Below, in pieces: positions 1 to 9,939 of a DNA stretch of 64,000 bases (position 1 is its first letter; each line of letters begins with the position of its first letter). The position numbers and the translations under genes are program-made. A model generated the notes under the pieces. It saw only the letters and a program-made list of their open reading frames with translations, was not told the origin of the DNA and searched no databases. The DNA comes from Streptomyces sp. NBC_00443 (GTDB lineage: Bacteria; Actinomycetota; Actinomycetes; Streptomycetales; Streptomycetaceae): assembly GCF_036014175.1 (NCBI RefSeq), contig NZ_CP107917.1, forward strand, positions 2,108,001-2,172,000, given 5' to 3'.

Positions 1-1
1 C

Positions 2-655
2 TGGTTCACCATCACCTTCGGGCTCCTCATGGCGATGGCCGGCACCTGGCTGCTCGCGGGTCGTCAACTGCCCACTCTGGCCCCGAAACTGCGCCGCGCG
101 CCGACCGTGACCCGCTCGCTGCCCTCGATGGCGCTCTTCGGCATGGCGTACGCGACCGCCTCCCTCGGCTGCACCATCGCCCCGTTCCTCGCCATCGTCG
201 TCTCCGCCTTCCGCAGCGGCTCGACCGGCGAGGGCATCGCCCTGTTCGCCGCGTACGCGGGCGGGATGGGCCTGATCGTCGGCGTCGCCTCGCTGACCGT
301 CGCCCTCACCCGCGCCACCGCCGTCACCCGCTTGCGCCGCCTCGGCGCGATCGCACCCCGGCTCGGCGGCGGACTGCTCCTGTGCGTGGGCGCGTACGTC
401 GCGTACTACGGCTGGTATGAGATCCGCGTCCAGCGCGACCCCACCACGCAGGACGCCGTCGTCGACGCGGCAGGGGCCGTCCAGCGCGGCATCGCCGAGA
501 CGCTGGACAGCGTCGGCCCCTCGGTGATCGCTCTCGTCTTCGCGACCCTGTTCGTCACGACCCTGGCGCTCATCCGTTTCCGGCGGGCCCGAGGGGCCCG
601 CCGGTCACCTGGTACGGACACCGGCGCCGAGTCGACGGCCGGCCACACCCCCTGA
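2..655 (+). CDS. CcdA/DsbD-like integral membrane protein (5' end outside window)
   Basis: The reading frame is open from the first bases, so the gene begins before the window. The visible part has several hydrophobic helices and the segment ASLGCTIAPFLAIV, which resembles the conserved small-residue/Cys/Pro helix of CcdA/DsbD transmembrane proteins. That family moves reducing equivalents across the membrane for cytochrome c maturation or thiol metabolism. A soluble tail rich in Arg, Gly and Thr ends the protein. An internal ATG at 29 is probably not the start, because the residues before it (WFTITFGLL) continue a membrane helix. Family assignment rests on the one motif and the hydrophobicity pattern; another multi-pass family is possible. 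Confidence 0.6.
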   Translation, partial: WFTITFGLLMAMAGTWLLAGRQLPTLAPKLRRAPTVTRSLPSMALFGMAYATASLGCTIAPFLAIVVSAFRSGSTGEGIALFAAYAGGMGLIVGVASLTVALTRATAVTRLRRLGAIAPRLGGGLLLCVGAYVAYYGWYEIRVQRDPTTQDAVVDAAGAVQRGIAETLDSVGPSVIALVFATLFVTTLALIRFRRARGARRSPGTDTGAESTAGHTP

Positions 656-674
656 ACGCGGGGCGACCGAGAGG

Positions 675-1280
675 TCAGACGGTCATGGTGGGCGCGTCGA
701 AGTGCACATAGTGGGCCAGATCCCGCGGCGACTGAATGTACCGCCGGGTGGCGAAGTGCCGCTCGTCCGGCTCGGGTTCGGAGCCGTTCTGTACCTCCAG
801 CCAGTCGCCCCAGGTGGTCAGGTGGTCGCGCGGGCGGACCAAGGTGTCCTGCCGCTGCGGGATCAGCAGCGTGCCGTACGGGATGTCCTTGAGCAGGAAC
901 TGCGAGAGATACGGCCCGACCAGGTCGCCGCGGGTGTCGCCGCGGAAGATGGTCTGCGGGGTCACCTGGCCGTACTACTTCGGCGCCCGGAAGTCCTCAA
1001 GGCCGCTCAGTTCGGTGGCCGCCTCGGCGACCAGGTCGCTGTCGCCGAACCGGGTGAACAGCACGTCGCGGCACAGCGCCATCCAGTACAGCTCGACCGT
1101 CTCGGCGGAGTTCTGCGCGCTATCGATACGCGGCGCAGGCGGTACGGACAGCGCCTGAGCGTCCGGGCCCTGCGGGTCGAAGGCCAGTCCGGCCTGCGGA
1201 TTGACCAGTTTGCGGGTGTCCCCGAGCGGGCGGTTCCTGGGGCAGTCGCCACGCCGGCCGGGGGCGACACATCCATACAT
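675..1280 (-). pseudogene. Vanadium-dependent haloperoxidase fragment, in-frame stop
   Basis: Read on the minus strand, the frame gives RKLVNPQAGLAFDPQGPDA, VELYWMALCRDVLFTRF, then FRAPK, a TAG stop at 977-975, and in the same frame YGQVTPQTIFRGDTRGDLVG, SQFLLKDIPYGTLLIPQRQ and DLAHYVHFD. These match the middle of vanadium-dependent haloperoxidases (PAP2-related). The stop sits where a sense codon (probably Gln) is expected. Both ends are missing, including the C-terminal catalytic phosphatase-like region, so this is a dead internal fragment of about 200 codons. The family is clear; the time and mechanism of decay are not. Confidence 0.75.
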
Positions 1281-1321
1281 TCAAGCATGGGCATGACAGG
1301 GGAACGTGGCCGACGGTGCGC

Positions 1322-2545
1322 TCAGCGTCCCGTCCGGCCGCCGTGTCTGAGGAAGTTCCGCTCGGCGTCGGTCGGTGCAAGGGCGGCTGCTCGCTCGTAG
1401 GCGGCCGTGGCCTCTTCGTCACGGCCCAGCCGGCTCAGTAGATCTGCTCGGGTGGCGTGGAAGGGGTAGTAGGTGTCCAGGTCCAGCTCGTCCACCAGGG
1501 CGAGGGCGGTCGCGGGGCCCTGTACCTCAGCGATGGCGATGGCGCGGTTGAGGGCCACGACGGGTGTGGGGGTGAAGGCGAGCAGCTGATCGTAAAGGGC
1601 GGCTATCTGCGGCCAGTCGGTCTGCGCCGCTGTCGGGGCGGCCGTGTGTACGGCGTTGATAGCGGCCTGGAGCTGATACACGCCGGGTTGGTTGCGGCGC
1701 AGGCAGCCGCGGACGATGGCCTGGCCCTCCTCGATCAGGGACGGGTCCCATCGGCTGCGGTCCTGGTCGCCGAGCAGGACGAGGGAGCCGTCGGGACCGG
1801 TGCGGGACGGGCGTCGGGACTCGGTCAGCAGCAACAGGGCCAGCAGACCGGCCACTTCCGGTTCGTCCGGCATGAGGTCCGCCAGGAGCCGGGCCAGCCG
1901 GATCGCCTCCGCGCACAGGCCCCGACCGGCCGGGCCGGCCGGTTCGGCAAGCCCCGCGTTGTAGACGAGGTAGACGACGGCCAGCACCGGGCGCAGTCGG
2001 TCGGGCAATTGGTGTTCCTGCGGCACCCGGTAGGGAATGCGAGCTGCCTTGATCTTGCGCTTGGCCCGCACGAGACGCTGTGCCATCGCCGCCTCGGCCA
2101 CCAGGAACGCATCGGCGACCTCCGCCGTCGACAGGCCGCCGAGCAGCCGCAGTGTGAGTGCCACCTGGGCCTCGGTGGACAGGGCCGGATGACAGCAGGT
2201 GAAGATCAGACGCAGCCGGTCGTCCTGCACAGCTTCCCCCTCCGCCGGCAAGCCGGGATCGTCGTCAGCGGGCGAGAGCGCCGCCACCTCGCCGAGCAGT
2301 TCCCGCTCCCGCGCGGCGCGGCGCAGGCGGTCGATGGCGGCGTGGCGGGCGGTCGTGGTGATCCAGCCGCCCGGGTTCGGCGGCACGCCGTCGCCCGGCC
2401 ATTTGCGCAGGGCGGTGGCGAACGCGTCCTGGACGGCGTCTTCGGCGAGGTCGATGTCGCCGAAGACGCGGATCAGTGTGGCCACCACCCGGCCGGACTG
2501 CTCGCGGAAGATCCGTCCGGCCACGGCCTGATCGATGGCCGGCAA
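1322..2545 (-). CDS. ECF42-type RNA polymerase sigma factor
   Basis: A 407-residue ECF sigma factor with a long C-terminal extension. Region 2 is seen as DLAEDAVQDAFATALRKWP and region 4 as LGGLSTAEVADAFLVAEAAM. The C-terminal half is helical and TPR-like (DUF6596-type), ending ATAAYERAAALAPTDAERNF, as in the ECF42 group. It begins with TTG two bases after the stop of the DGPF gene, so the two are probably translationally coupled. ECF42 factors are known to be encoded next to DGPF/YCII proteins rather than anti-sigma factors, which fits here. The C-terminal extension is thought to control activity. Its targets usually include its own operon, but no promoter was identified here. Confidence 0.9.
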   Translation of the reverse strand: MPAIDQAVAGRIFREQSGRVVATLIRVFGDIDLAEDAVQDAFATALRKWPGDGVPPNPGGWITTTARHAAIDRLRRAARERELLGEVAALSPADDDPGLPAEGEAVQDDRLRLIFTCCHPALSTEAQVALTLRLLGGLSTAEVADAFLVAEAAMAQRLVRAKRKIKAARIPYRVPQEHQLPDRLRPVLAVVYLVYNAGLAEPAGPAGRGLCAEAIRLARLLADLMPDEPEVAGLLALLLLTESRRPSRTGPDGSLVLLGDQDRSRWDPSLIEEGQAIVRGCLRRNQPGVYQLQAAINAVHTAAPTAAQTDWPQIAALYDQLLAFTPTPVVALNRAIAIAEVQGPATALALVDELDLDTYYPFHATRADLLSRLGRDEEATAAYERAAALAPTDAERNFLRHGGRTGR

Positions 2546-2547
2546 GG

Positions 2548-2931
2548 TCAGGCTCCCGGTGCGGGCTGGGGCTTGTCCGCGAAGCCTGCGAACGGGCGGA
2601 CCTCGATCGGTGTCTGGATGAGGGCGGTGACCTTCGCCGCCCAGGCGAGCGCGGCGTCGAGGTCGTCGGCCTCGATGATGTAGAAGCCGCCCAGATGCTC
2701 CTTCGACTCCGCGAAAGGCCCGTCGGTGGTCAGCACCTCACCACCGGCGACACGCACCACGGTGGCGGTGTCGGGCTCGTGCAGCCGGCCGGAGAACACC
2801 CAGGCACCAGCCGACTCCATCTCCCTCTCCAGCGCACCGAGCCGCAGGTGGGACTGCCGCATCTCCTCGGCGCTCATCGGCGCTCGCGCCTCGCCTGCGC
2901 CGCTATGGACCGACAACAGATAACGCGTCAT
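2548..2931 (-). CDS. DGPF (YCII-related) protein paired with ECF42 sigma factor
   Basis: A 127-residue protein beginning MTRYLLSVHSG, with the signature TDGPFAESKEHLGGF that names the DGPF domain (YCII superfamily). I chose the ATG at 2931 because GGGAGA lies six bases upstream; a longer frame from 2967 lacks such a site. It ends just before the ECF42 sigma gene, forming the usual two-gene unit. The biochemical role of DGPF proteins is unknown; a YCII-like ferredoxin fold suggests binding of a small ligand or a partner protein. Confidence 0.88.
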   Translation of the reverse strand: MTRYLLSVHSGAGEARAPMSAEEMRQSHLRLGALEREMESAGAWVFSGRLHEPDTATVVRVAGGEVLTTDGPFAESKEHLGGFYIIEADDLDAALAWAAKVTALIQTPIEVRPFAGFADKPQPAPGA

Positions 2932-3034
2932 GGTGATTCTCCCGGTCAGGAGGCAGGCACTTCCCACCTCTCACCATCGCTACGAACGGGCCCTCCGCAC
3001 ATCGACAGGCTCTGCGAGAAACGGCCGCCCCGCC

Positions 3035-3361
3035 CTATTTGGGCGGCAAGGTACGGGCGAAGTCAGCCGCACGCGACACCCACTCGTCGAGCGCCGGCCC
3101 GGCCAGCGCCTCGGGGCCGACGAACACCATGGACCTACTGTTCCGGCCCGTGAAGTCCATGGGCCGCACGCCGGGCCGCGCCAGCGCCTCGACGGCTCCC
3201 TCCGGCCCGAGCCGGATCATGAGTTCGTCGTGGACGACGCCGCAGAACATGTGGCCGCCGAGCAGGAAGGCCAGTCCGCCGAACATCTTGCGTTCGCTGA
3301 CCTCGCCCACTGGCGGCAGGACTTCCCTGATCCGCTCCGCGAGGGTCTCGTCGTAAGACAT
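3035..3361 (-). CDS. TfoX N-terminal domain protein
   Basis: A 108-residue protein with SERKMFGGLAFLLGGHMFCGV, then a stretch ending RPMDFTGRNSRSMVFV, characteristic of the single TfoX N-terminal domain. In Streptomyces such short proteins occur widely without known competence function. Its ATG (3361-3359) directly abuts the TAG stop of the upstream ECF sigma gene, so the two are almost certainly co-translated. The function is not established; a regulatory role with the sigma factor is inference from position only. Confidence 0.88.
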   Translation of the reverse strand: MSYDETLAERIREVLPPVGEVSERKMFGGLAFLLGGHMFCGVVHDELMIRLGPEGAVEALARPGVRPMDFTGRNSRSMVFVGPEALAGPALDEWVSRAADFARTLPPK

Positions 3362-4426
3362 CTACGCCTCCGGTACATCTTCGTCTGAGAGGTGGTCGGG
3401 CAGGCCGAACAGCGGGAAGAGGGCGGGGTCGGTGAAGCCGGTGATCTCGGTGATCGCGTCTGTGTCCACGGTGAGGACCATGATCCCGTACGCGGTAGCC
3501 CTCGTCCCGCTGTAGTCGCGGACGTAGGCCGCAAGGGCCGGCTGGTGGTTGGCCCGGGTCGGCACGAGTCTGATCCGGGTGAGGTCGCCGCCGGCGGGGA
3601 CGGTGGCGAAGAAGGAGGCGAGCGCGAGCCGCCCGCGGTAGACCATCGGATAGGGCGGCATCGTCAGCAGCACGTCGTGGCTGAGCAGCGCGACCAGCCC
3701 GTCGATATCGCCGTCCTGCCAGGCGGCGGTGAACCGCTCGACGAGCGCGGACTGCTCGGCGCGCGTCGGCACCCGGCCGCCGCTGCTCAGGCGTCCGCTC
3801 GCCCGGTGCCGGTCCAGCGTTGCGCGGGCCCGCTGCAGGGCGCTGTTCACCGAGGCGGCGCTGGTGTCCAGGAACGCGGCGGTCTCGGCCGCCGTAAAGC
3901 CGAGCACGTCGCGGAGCAGCAGTACCGCCCGCTGCCGGGCAGGCAGGAGCTGAAGGGTGGCGAGGAAGGCCAGCTGAACGCTCTCGCGCAGTTCGTAGCG
4001 GGCGGTCGGGTCGTCGCGGTCGTCGAGCTGGTCGAGGAGTGTGTCCGGGTAGGGCTCCAGTGCGACCACCTCCACGTCGTCGGCGTTGGCGGGCGGCGAT
4101 GCCTGCGGCCCGGCCAGGACGGGCGTGGTCCGGGCCCGGGTGCGGGTGGTGAGGCAGCGGTTGGTGGCGATGCGGTACAGCCATCCCCGCATCGCCGACC
4201 GGCCCTCGAAGGCGCCCAGGTGACGCCAGGCGCGCACCAGGACCTCCTGCATGACATCCTCCGCGTCCTGCACCGAGCCGAGCATCCGGTAGCAGTGAAC
4301 GTGCAGTTCCCGCAGGTGCGGACCGACCAGGGCCCGGAAGGCGTCCTCGTCGCCCGCACGGGCGGCCGCCAGCAGTACGCCCTCGGACGCGGCTGCCGCC
4401 GACGGCTCCCCTGTCACTGCGTCCAT
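3362..4426 (-). CDS. SigG-type ECF sigma factor with C-terminal SnoaL-like domain
   Basis: A 354-residue sigma-70 family protein. Region 2 includes HVHCYRMLGSVQDAEDVMQE and MRGWLYRIATNRCL; region 4 includes PARQRAVLLLRDVLGFTAAE followed by a recognition helix around SAASVNSALQRARATLD. The C-terminal third (about residues 215-345) is a SnoaL/NTF2-like fold with LVERFTAAWQDGDIDGLVAL. In SigG-like and ECF41-like factors this added domain modulates activity in place of an anti-sigma factor. It is the first gene of a unit with the TfoX gene (TAG and ATG adjacent). A second, free-standing SnoaL-like gene lies just upstream on the same strand. Confidence 0.9.
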   Translation of the reverse strand: MDAVTGEPSAAAASEGVLLAAARAGDEDAFRALVGPHLRELHVHCYRMLGSVQDAEDVMQEVLVRAWRHLGAFEGRSAMRGWLYRIATNRCLTTRTRARTTPVLAGPQASPPANADDVEVVALEPYPDTLLDQLDDRDDPTARYELRESVQLAFLATLQLLPARQRAVLLLRDVLGFTAAETAAFLDTSAASVNSALQRARATLDRHRASGRLSSGGRVPTRAEQSALVERFTAAWQDGDIDGLVALLSHDVLLTMPPYPMVYRGRLALASFFATVPAGGDLTRIRLVPTRANHQPALAAYVRDYSGTRATAYGIMVLTVDTDAITEITGFTDPALFPLFGLPDHLSDEDVPEA

Positions 4427-4462
4427 GCGCTCACGCTACGCCGGGCCGGTGCCCCGGCCAGG

Positions 4463-4822
4463 TCAGCCACCCTGAGCCATGGCGGCGCGCAGAGCCTCGG
4501 CATCGTAGATCAACTCACCTCGGACGATCTTCCCGTCCTCGATCTCGAGAATCTCCGCAGACGTCATCGGCGGCACGGGCAGGCTCATCTCCCAGTCGAT
4601 GACCGAGCAGACGCGGCTGCCGTCCACGAACTGATGGCGGACGGCGAAGCGAGTGACCAACGGGCCCGCCTGTGCGGCCATCGCCCGGTAACCCGCGGCC
4701 GACTCGAAACTGGCCACCGGCCCACGGAACTCGAAATCGTCCGCCAGCGGCACACCGCTGAAATCGCCCTTTCCGCTGATCCACGCGTCGCAGTAGGCGT
4801 CCACAATGTCCTGGATTGTCAT
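4463..4822 (-). CDS. SnoaL-like (NTF2 superfamily) protein
   Basis: A 119-residue protein starting MTIQDIVDAYCDAWISGKG, with DDFEFRGPVASFESAAGYRA and a C-terminal beta-rich part (SAEILEIEDGKIVRGELIY), typical of SnoaL-like NTF2-fold proteins. The ATG at 4822 is chosen because GGAGGGG precedes it by a few bases; upstream in-frame sequence is not family-like. It lies 36 bases before the SigG-type sigma gene on the same strand, so it may be the first gene of that unit. Members of the family bind or isomerise small molecules, or are only binding scaffolds; no catalytic residue can be assigned. Confidence 0.82.
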   Translation of the reverse strand: MTIQDIVDAYCDAWISGKGDFSGVPLADDFEFRGPVASFESAAGYRAMAAQAGPLVTRFAVRHQFVDGSRVCSVIDWEMSLPVPPMTSAEILEIEDGKIVRGELIYDAEALRAAMAQGG

Positions 4823-4824
4823 GA

Positions 4825-5610
<786 letters not shown>

Positions 5611-7155
5611 ATGGATATTGGGCGTGCCCGAGCACGACAGGTACTTGTCTTGTCTACGTCCGCACTGTCCCCGGCCGCGCGACTGCGCGGCCTGCGCCCC
5701 GACTGGCTGTCCGACCCGAAGGTCTGGCGCACCGAGGTCCTGGCAGGCCTGGTGGTCGCGCTCGCGCTGATCCCCGAGGCGATCTCGTTCTCCATCATCG
5801 CGGGGGTCGACCCGGCGATCGGCCTGTTCGCCTCCTTCACCATGGCCGTGACCATCTCGATCGTCGGCGGACGCCGCGCGATGATCTCCGCGGCCACCGG
5901 TGCTGTCGCCCTGGTCATCGCCCCGCTCAACCGCGAGCACGGCCTGGGCTACTTGGTCGCCGCCGTCATCCTGGCCGGCGTCATTCAGATCGCCCTTGGC
6001 GCGCTCGGCGTCGCAAAACTGATGCGGTTCGTGCCCCGCAGCGTGATGGTCGGCTTCGTCAACGCCCTCGCCATTCTGATCTTCATGGCCCAGGTCCCCG
6101 AAATGCACGACGTGCCCTCGGCCGTCTACCCGCTGATCATCGCCGGCCTGGCCCTCATGGTGTTCTTCCCGAAGATCACTACCGTGATCCCGGCGCCGCT
6201 CGTGTCCATCGTCATCCTCACCGTCATCACGCTCGCCGCCGGCATCGCGGTGCCGACCGTGGGCGACAAGGGCGACCTGCCGTCCTCCCTGCCGATACCG
6301 GGCCTGCCCGACGTGCCCTTCACGATGGACACCCTCACCACCATCGCCCCCTACGCCCTCGCCATGGCGCTGGTCGGCCTGATGGAATCGCTGATGACCG
6401 CAAAGCTGGTCGACGACATCACCGACACCCACTCCTCCAAGACCCGTGAGTCCATCGGGCAGGGCATCGCCAACATCGTCACCGGCTTCTTCGGCGGCAT
6501 GGGCGGCTGCGCCATGATCGGCCAGACGATGATCAACGTGAAGGTGTCGGGCGCCCGCACCCGCCTGTCCACGTTCCTCGCGGGCGCATTCCTGATGGTC
6601 CTGTGCATCGTCTTCGGCCCGGTCGTCTCCGACATCCCCATGGCGGCCCTGGTCGCGGTGATGGTCATGGTGTCCTTCGCGACCTTCGACTGGCACTCCA
6701 TCGCCCCGAAGACCCTCAAGCGGATGCCCACCGGGGAAATCGCCGTCATGGTCATCACCGTGGCCTGCGTGGTCTCCACCGACAACCTCGCCATCGGTGT
6801 CGTCGTGGGCTCCATCACCGCCATGGTGATCTTCGCCAAGCGCGTCGCCCACCTCGCGAACGTCACCGCGGTCACTGACCCCGACGGCACCCAGGTCGTC
6901 TACTCCGTCACCGGCGAGCTGTTCTTCGCCTCCTCCAACGACCTCGTGGGCCACTTCAACTACGCCACCGACCCCGACAAGGTCGTCATCGACCTGATCG
7001 CCGCCCACATCTGGGACGCGTCCTCCGTCGCCGCCCTCGACGCGATCGAGACCAAGTACAAGCAGCGCGGCAAGACCGTCGAGATCATCGGCCTGAACCA
7101 GCCCAGCGCCCAGATCCACGAAAAGCTCAGCGGCGAACTCGTCGGCAACCACTGA
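5611..7155 (+). CDS. SulP family inorganic anion transporter
   Basis: A 514-residue membrane protein of the SulP/SLC26 family. The N-terminal half has the family pattern AGLVVALALIPEAISFSIIA, then GLFASFTMAVTISIVGGRRAMISAATGA, and many hydrophobic helices up to about residue 420. The C-terminal part carries a STAS domain (YSVTGELFFASSNDLVGHF; DLIAAHIWDASSVAALDAIE). These carriers import sulfate, bicarbonate or related anions. The start is uncertain: ATG at 5611 is used, but a GTG or TTG about 30-35 bases later would still give the whole domain. A strong hairpin follows the stop, so the gene is probably transcribed alone. Confidence 0.92.
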   Translation: MDIGRARARQVLVLSTSALSPAARLRGLRPDWLSDPKVWRTEVLAGLVVALALIPEAISFSIIAGVDPAIGLFASFTMAVTISIVGGRRAMISAATGAVALVIAPLNREHGLGYLVAAVILAGVIQIALGALGVAKLMRFVPRSVMVGFVNALAILIFMAQVPEMHDVPSAVYPLIIAGLALMVFFPKITTVIPAPLVSIVILTVITLAAGIAVPTVGDKGDLPSSLPIPGLPDVPFTMDTLTTIAPYALAMALVGLMESLMTAKLVDDITDTHSSKTRESIGQGIANIVTGFFGGMGGCAMIGQTMINVKVSGARTRLSTFLAGAFLMVLCIVFGPVVSDIPMAALVAVMVMVSFATFDWHSIAPKTLKRMPTGEIAVMVITVACVVSTDNLAIGVVVGSITAMVIFAKRVAHLANVTAVTDPDGTQVVYSVTGELFFASSNDLVGHFNYATDPDKVVIDLIAAHIWDASSVAALDAIETKYKQRGKTVEIIGLNQPSAQIHEKLSGELVGNH

Positions 7156-7163
7156 CCAATCCC

Positions 7164-7203
7164 GAGGGCCGCCGTGGAGTCATGAGCGCCTGCGGCGGCC
7201 CTC
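7164..7203 (+). terminator. Hairpin terminator after SulP gene
   Basis: GAGGGCCGCCG (7164-7174) pairs perfectly with CGGCGGCCCTC (7193-7203), nine bases after the SulP stop. No long T-run follows, as is common in Streptomyces terminators. Confidence 0.7.
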
Positions 7204-7419
7204 ACTGCTTCTGCTCTCGAGGCGCGCACAGAACACTCCTGGCTTGAGTTCTGACCTCGCCGTTGAGGGTGGGAGAAGCCGGGGCCGGTCGGGCGCGAGT
7301 TCGAAGCCCGCGTAACCGATGAACCGTAACGGTCCGTCGGGCTCCTGACCGCTCTCCTCCCGCAACTCGCGTGCGGCCGCCTGACGAGCGGACTCGCCGA
7401 ACGCTGCCGGCAGCGGCGC
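7180..7419 (-). pseudogene. Nudix hydrolase fragment
   Basis: On the minus strand one frame reads LPAAFGESARQAAARELREE followed by SGQEPDGPLRFIGYAGFELAPDRPR. The core GES-RQAAARELREESG is the heart of the Nudix box (GX5EX7REUXEEXGU), although the first glycine is displaced. The upstream half of a Nudix domain and a start are absent, and after APDRPR the sequence loses similarity. It is a remnant of about 60 recognisable codons. It overlaps the SulP terminator, which also argues against a working gene. Confidence 0.6.
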
Positions 7420-7545
7420 GTCGCACGGTGGTGCCCCTTCGGCTCCGCGCGCGAAGAGGCCAAGGCGTTGCCGCGATCGTCCGCTACGAGGGGTGGCACT
7501 TGGGAGTGAGGCACCTCGCTACGATTCCCGGTCCATCGCCGGGAA

Positions 7546-7929
7546 GTGGCGGCACCACTGAAAGTCAGGCCCGAGCGCATCCAGAACTCCGCTCAGGAAC
7601 AGCCGTGGCGGATGCACATCCGACCGTCTGACGGGACTCGGAGGGCTGCAGAGCCCGGCCAAGGGAGGGCCACGGCTGCTCAGGACGAGCCGCGGTCCGA
7701 CCGACCATGCAATGTGTGGCGCTGGGCGATCCGAGAAACGTCCCGCTGGAAGTCGATGGTGGCAGGAGCCACTGTCGCTCTGCTCCTCTCCCTCAGCGGC
7801 TGGCGGGCAGCCGGCTTCGCCGCTGTCGCGTGGTCGGTGCTCGCCGGGGCGCTCGTCGCCTACGTCTTCAGCTTGCCCAACCGGCCCGAAGCGGAAGGGG
7901 CCGCGGACCGGAACGGTGGACATCGTTGA
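7546..7929 (+). CDS. Possible small membrane protein (weak)
   Basis: An open frame of 127 codons whose last 58 residues form two hydrophobic segments (GATVALLLSLSGWRAAGF; VAWSVLAGALVAYVFSL) and a charged tail. The first half is low-complexity and Arg-rich, so a real gene might start at the internal ATG near residue 70. I see no strong ribosome binding site and no family. It lies among gene fragments and could be a chance frame. Confidence 0.25.
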   Translation: MAAPLKVRPERIQNSAQEQPWRMHIRPSDGTRRAAEPGQGRATAAQDEPRSDRPCNVWRWAIRETSRWKSMVAGATVALLLSLSGWRAAGFAAVAWSVLAGALVAYVFSLPNRPEAEGAADRNGGHR

Positions 7930-8024
7930 ACCAGTCCCGGTCACGAGTTGGTCGGAGAAGCCCCAGAGTCCGCCCATAGTCGCTTGCAGGAACATCTCGG
8001 CTCCTGGGTCGGAGTCGTCGGCCA

Positions 8025-8171
8025 TCACACTTCGTTGTCCGGCCGGCCCAGGAGCCGGGCGCCGATCACGGCGGTCTGCAGGGTGTAGCGGTGGACGGAG
8101 TCGGCCGGGTTGGCGCCCGTGAGTCGGTGGATGCGCTCCAGGCGATAAGTGAAGGCGCGCACTAGGGCCCG
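8025..8171 (-). pseudogene. PucR-type regulator, C-terminal HTH remnant
   Basis: The frame reads RAFTYRLERIHRLTGANPAD, then VHRYTLQTAVIGARLLG before the stop. This is the conserved PucR C-terminal helix-turn-helix pattern (H-x-N-T-L-x-Y-R-L-x-R-I-x-x-L-T-G). PucR regulators are several hundred residues long, and nothing upstream in this frame resembles their sensor part. The expected His-x-Asn before TL is also changed. It is a degraded 3' end only. Confidence 0.6.
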
Positions 8172-8689
8172 CAGCCCGAGGCCCCCCTCGGCGGCTTGCT
8201 CTCCACGGGCCCGCAGGGACTCGACTCCAACTCGTCCCGGGTGAGGCGGCGGCACATCGGAGTGGTGAGAGAGTCCGGCATGAACAGCGCGTTGGGGAGC
8301 GGTCCCTCCCAAGGTCACGTTCGCGGCCACGCCCGTCGTGGTCGGCGTCGTGTTGCACGACCGCACAACCCGCGCGTGCTATCAGCTGTCTTCTCCGTGG
8401 GAACCGGGTAAACCACAGGGACCGCGCTTGACCCTGCTCCACAAGGAAGTATGTGGGATGGCCGCCCGACATCACGAGCCTGACGGCTTGCCCGACCCGG
8501 TGTGCTCGCGGGGGCACGGGTCAGGGGTCGTCAGGAGCACACAGGTGCCTGAGCCGTCCACTACCGGTGGTGTGCTGTGGATCGGGCACACCTGCGCTCC
8601 GGCAGAGGGGAAGGCGTAATCGTCTCCCGGTTCACGCGGTGTGCTGTACGTGCGGGCGTAGACGAAGTCGAGTACGACGGCGACGGCCG
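8172..8689 (-). other. No convincing gene; weak minus-strand membrane ORF
   Basis: Nothing identifiable. One minus-strand frame (8472-8699) would encode about 75 residues with a single hydrophobic helix (MVLTAVAVVLDFVY), but it has no ribosome binding site and overlaps the ORF at 8690-9049. The segment lies inside a run of decayed genes. Confidence 0.3.
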
Positions 8690-9049
8690 TCAGGACCATG
8701 GCAGCGTACGAACGCGCGGTCGCCACGGTCTTTGGCGTGCCGACGTCGTGGGGCGGATCCGGGCAGGTTCCGAACGGGGCACTAGGGCGGTGGTCAGACG
8801 ATCGTTCCGCCCCCACCGGGTGTCGGCGCGTTCCCATTCCCTGTCCCACTGCCGTAGGCGCCGCCTGTCCAGGAGCCAGTGGAGGGCCAGGGCTCCGCCC
8901 AGGACGACCGAGGAGTGCGACTCCCCGGACACGGCGCCCCACGGAGTGGCCCGGGGCCGGGCGAACTTGGGTACCCAGCCGCGCAAACAGGCAATGGCCA
9001 GGGGCAGTGCGAATACTGACCAACCGACCAGCCAGAGCCACGGGAACAC
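8690..9049 (-). CDS. Small membrane protein, possible Rv1733c-like remnant
   Basis: A GTG frame of 119 codons with GGAG nine bases upstream. It has an N-terminal hydrophobic helix (PWLWLVGWSVFALPLAIACL), a second hydrophobic stretch (VVLGGALALHWLL) and DRRRLRQWDREWERADTRWG. That last pattern resembles the cytosolic tail of actinobacterial Rv1733c-like two-helix proteins. The usual extracytoplasmic domain between the helices is largely missing, so this may be an internally deleted copy. Function is unknown. Confidence 0.35.
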   Translation of the reverse strand: MFPWLWLVGWSVFALPLAIACLRGWVPKFARPRATPWGAVSGESHSSVVLGGALALHWLLDRRRLRQWDREWERADTRWGRNDRLTTALVPRSEPARIRPTTSARQRPWRPRVRTLPWS

Positions 9050-9193
9050 GACTCACACTCCATATACGGGAAGCCGCCCAGCGGCCGAAGGACTTGCGCA
9101 GCCGCCCCGGCGCGGCACGCACCGGGACGCCTCCTCGCACGAGCCCGGGCGGTTCAAGAACCACCCGGGCTCGCTCGATACCCAATGTCGACG

Positions 9194-9814
9194 TCAGGAG
9201 GAGATTTCGATCTTCCCGTTGGCGTCGGCGGGCGCCGTCGTCGCGGGCTGTGAGCCGTCGGCCCGCTTGGTGATGCTCTTCAGCAGCTCGGGGAGGTCGA
9301 CTCCGGTGGTGGAGCTGAGGAGTTCGACGCCCTGGGCGACGTTGTCGGCGACCGTGCGGGAGAGCTGGGAGGCACCGTCGGTGGAGATGACCGTCATCTT
9401 GTCCACCGCGCTCAGCGGCTCGGACGCCTTGGCGACGACCTGCGGCAGCACCTCGACGAGCATCTGCAGTACGGCCGCGTCGCCGTACTGGGCGAACGCG
9501 TCGGCCTTCTTCCGCATGGCCTCGGCCTCGGCCGCGCCCTTCGCGCCGATCGCGGCGGCCTCCGCCTCACCTTCGATGCGGACCGCGTCGGCGAGCGCGG
9601 CACGCTGGGCCTTCTCGCCCACACCGGTCAGCCGCGCGCGCTCAGCAGTGGCCTCGGCCTCCTTGACCAGCGCGATCCGGCGTGCCTCGGCCTCCTGCTC
9701 GGCCTGGTAGCGGGCGGCGTCGGCGGGCTTGCGGACCTTGGAGTCCAACTCACGGTCGGTCAGCGCGGCCTGCCGTTCGGCGACCGGATACGGCAATCCT
9801 GCAGGCTCGTTCAA
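9194..9814 (-). pseudogene. Flotillin/SPFH protein, 3' part only
   Basis: The frame encodes the C-terminal flotillin region: ERQAALTDRELDSKVRKPAD, long Ala/Glu-rich coiled coil (YQAEQEAEARRIALVKEAEA), then GDAAVLQMLVEVLPQVVAKA and SSTTGVDLPELLKSI. Streptomyces flotillins are about 480 residues; here only the last 195 or so remain. The SPFH domain and membrane hairpin are missing. Similarity begins at about residue 11 (position near 9785), so the break point is sharp and marks the left edge of the defence island. A truncated product might be made, but would lack the membrane anchor. Confidence 0.75.
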
Positions 9815-9939
9815 CCCCGCCCCTGTCGCGCCACAGCCCTGGTCGGCCCCGGCCTCCCTCGAGACCTGCGCCGGAAAGGATGACTGTAAGCACGGAGAAC
9901 GAAGGAGCGAGGCTTTCCGGCCAAGGCCAAGGGCAACGC

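Noticed and set aside
7519..8517. Minus-strand frame of 332 codons
   Set aside because: No family motifs and compositional features of a chance frame; it conflicts with the PucR remnant, which is in another frame.
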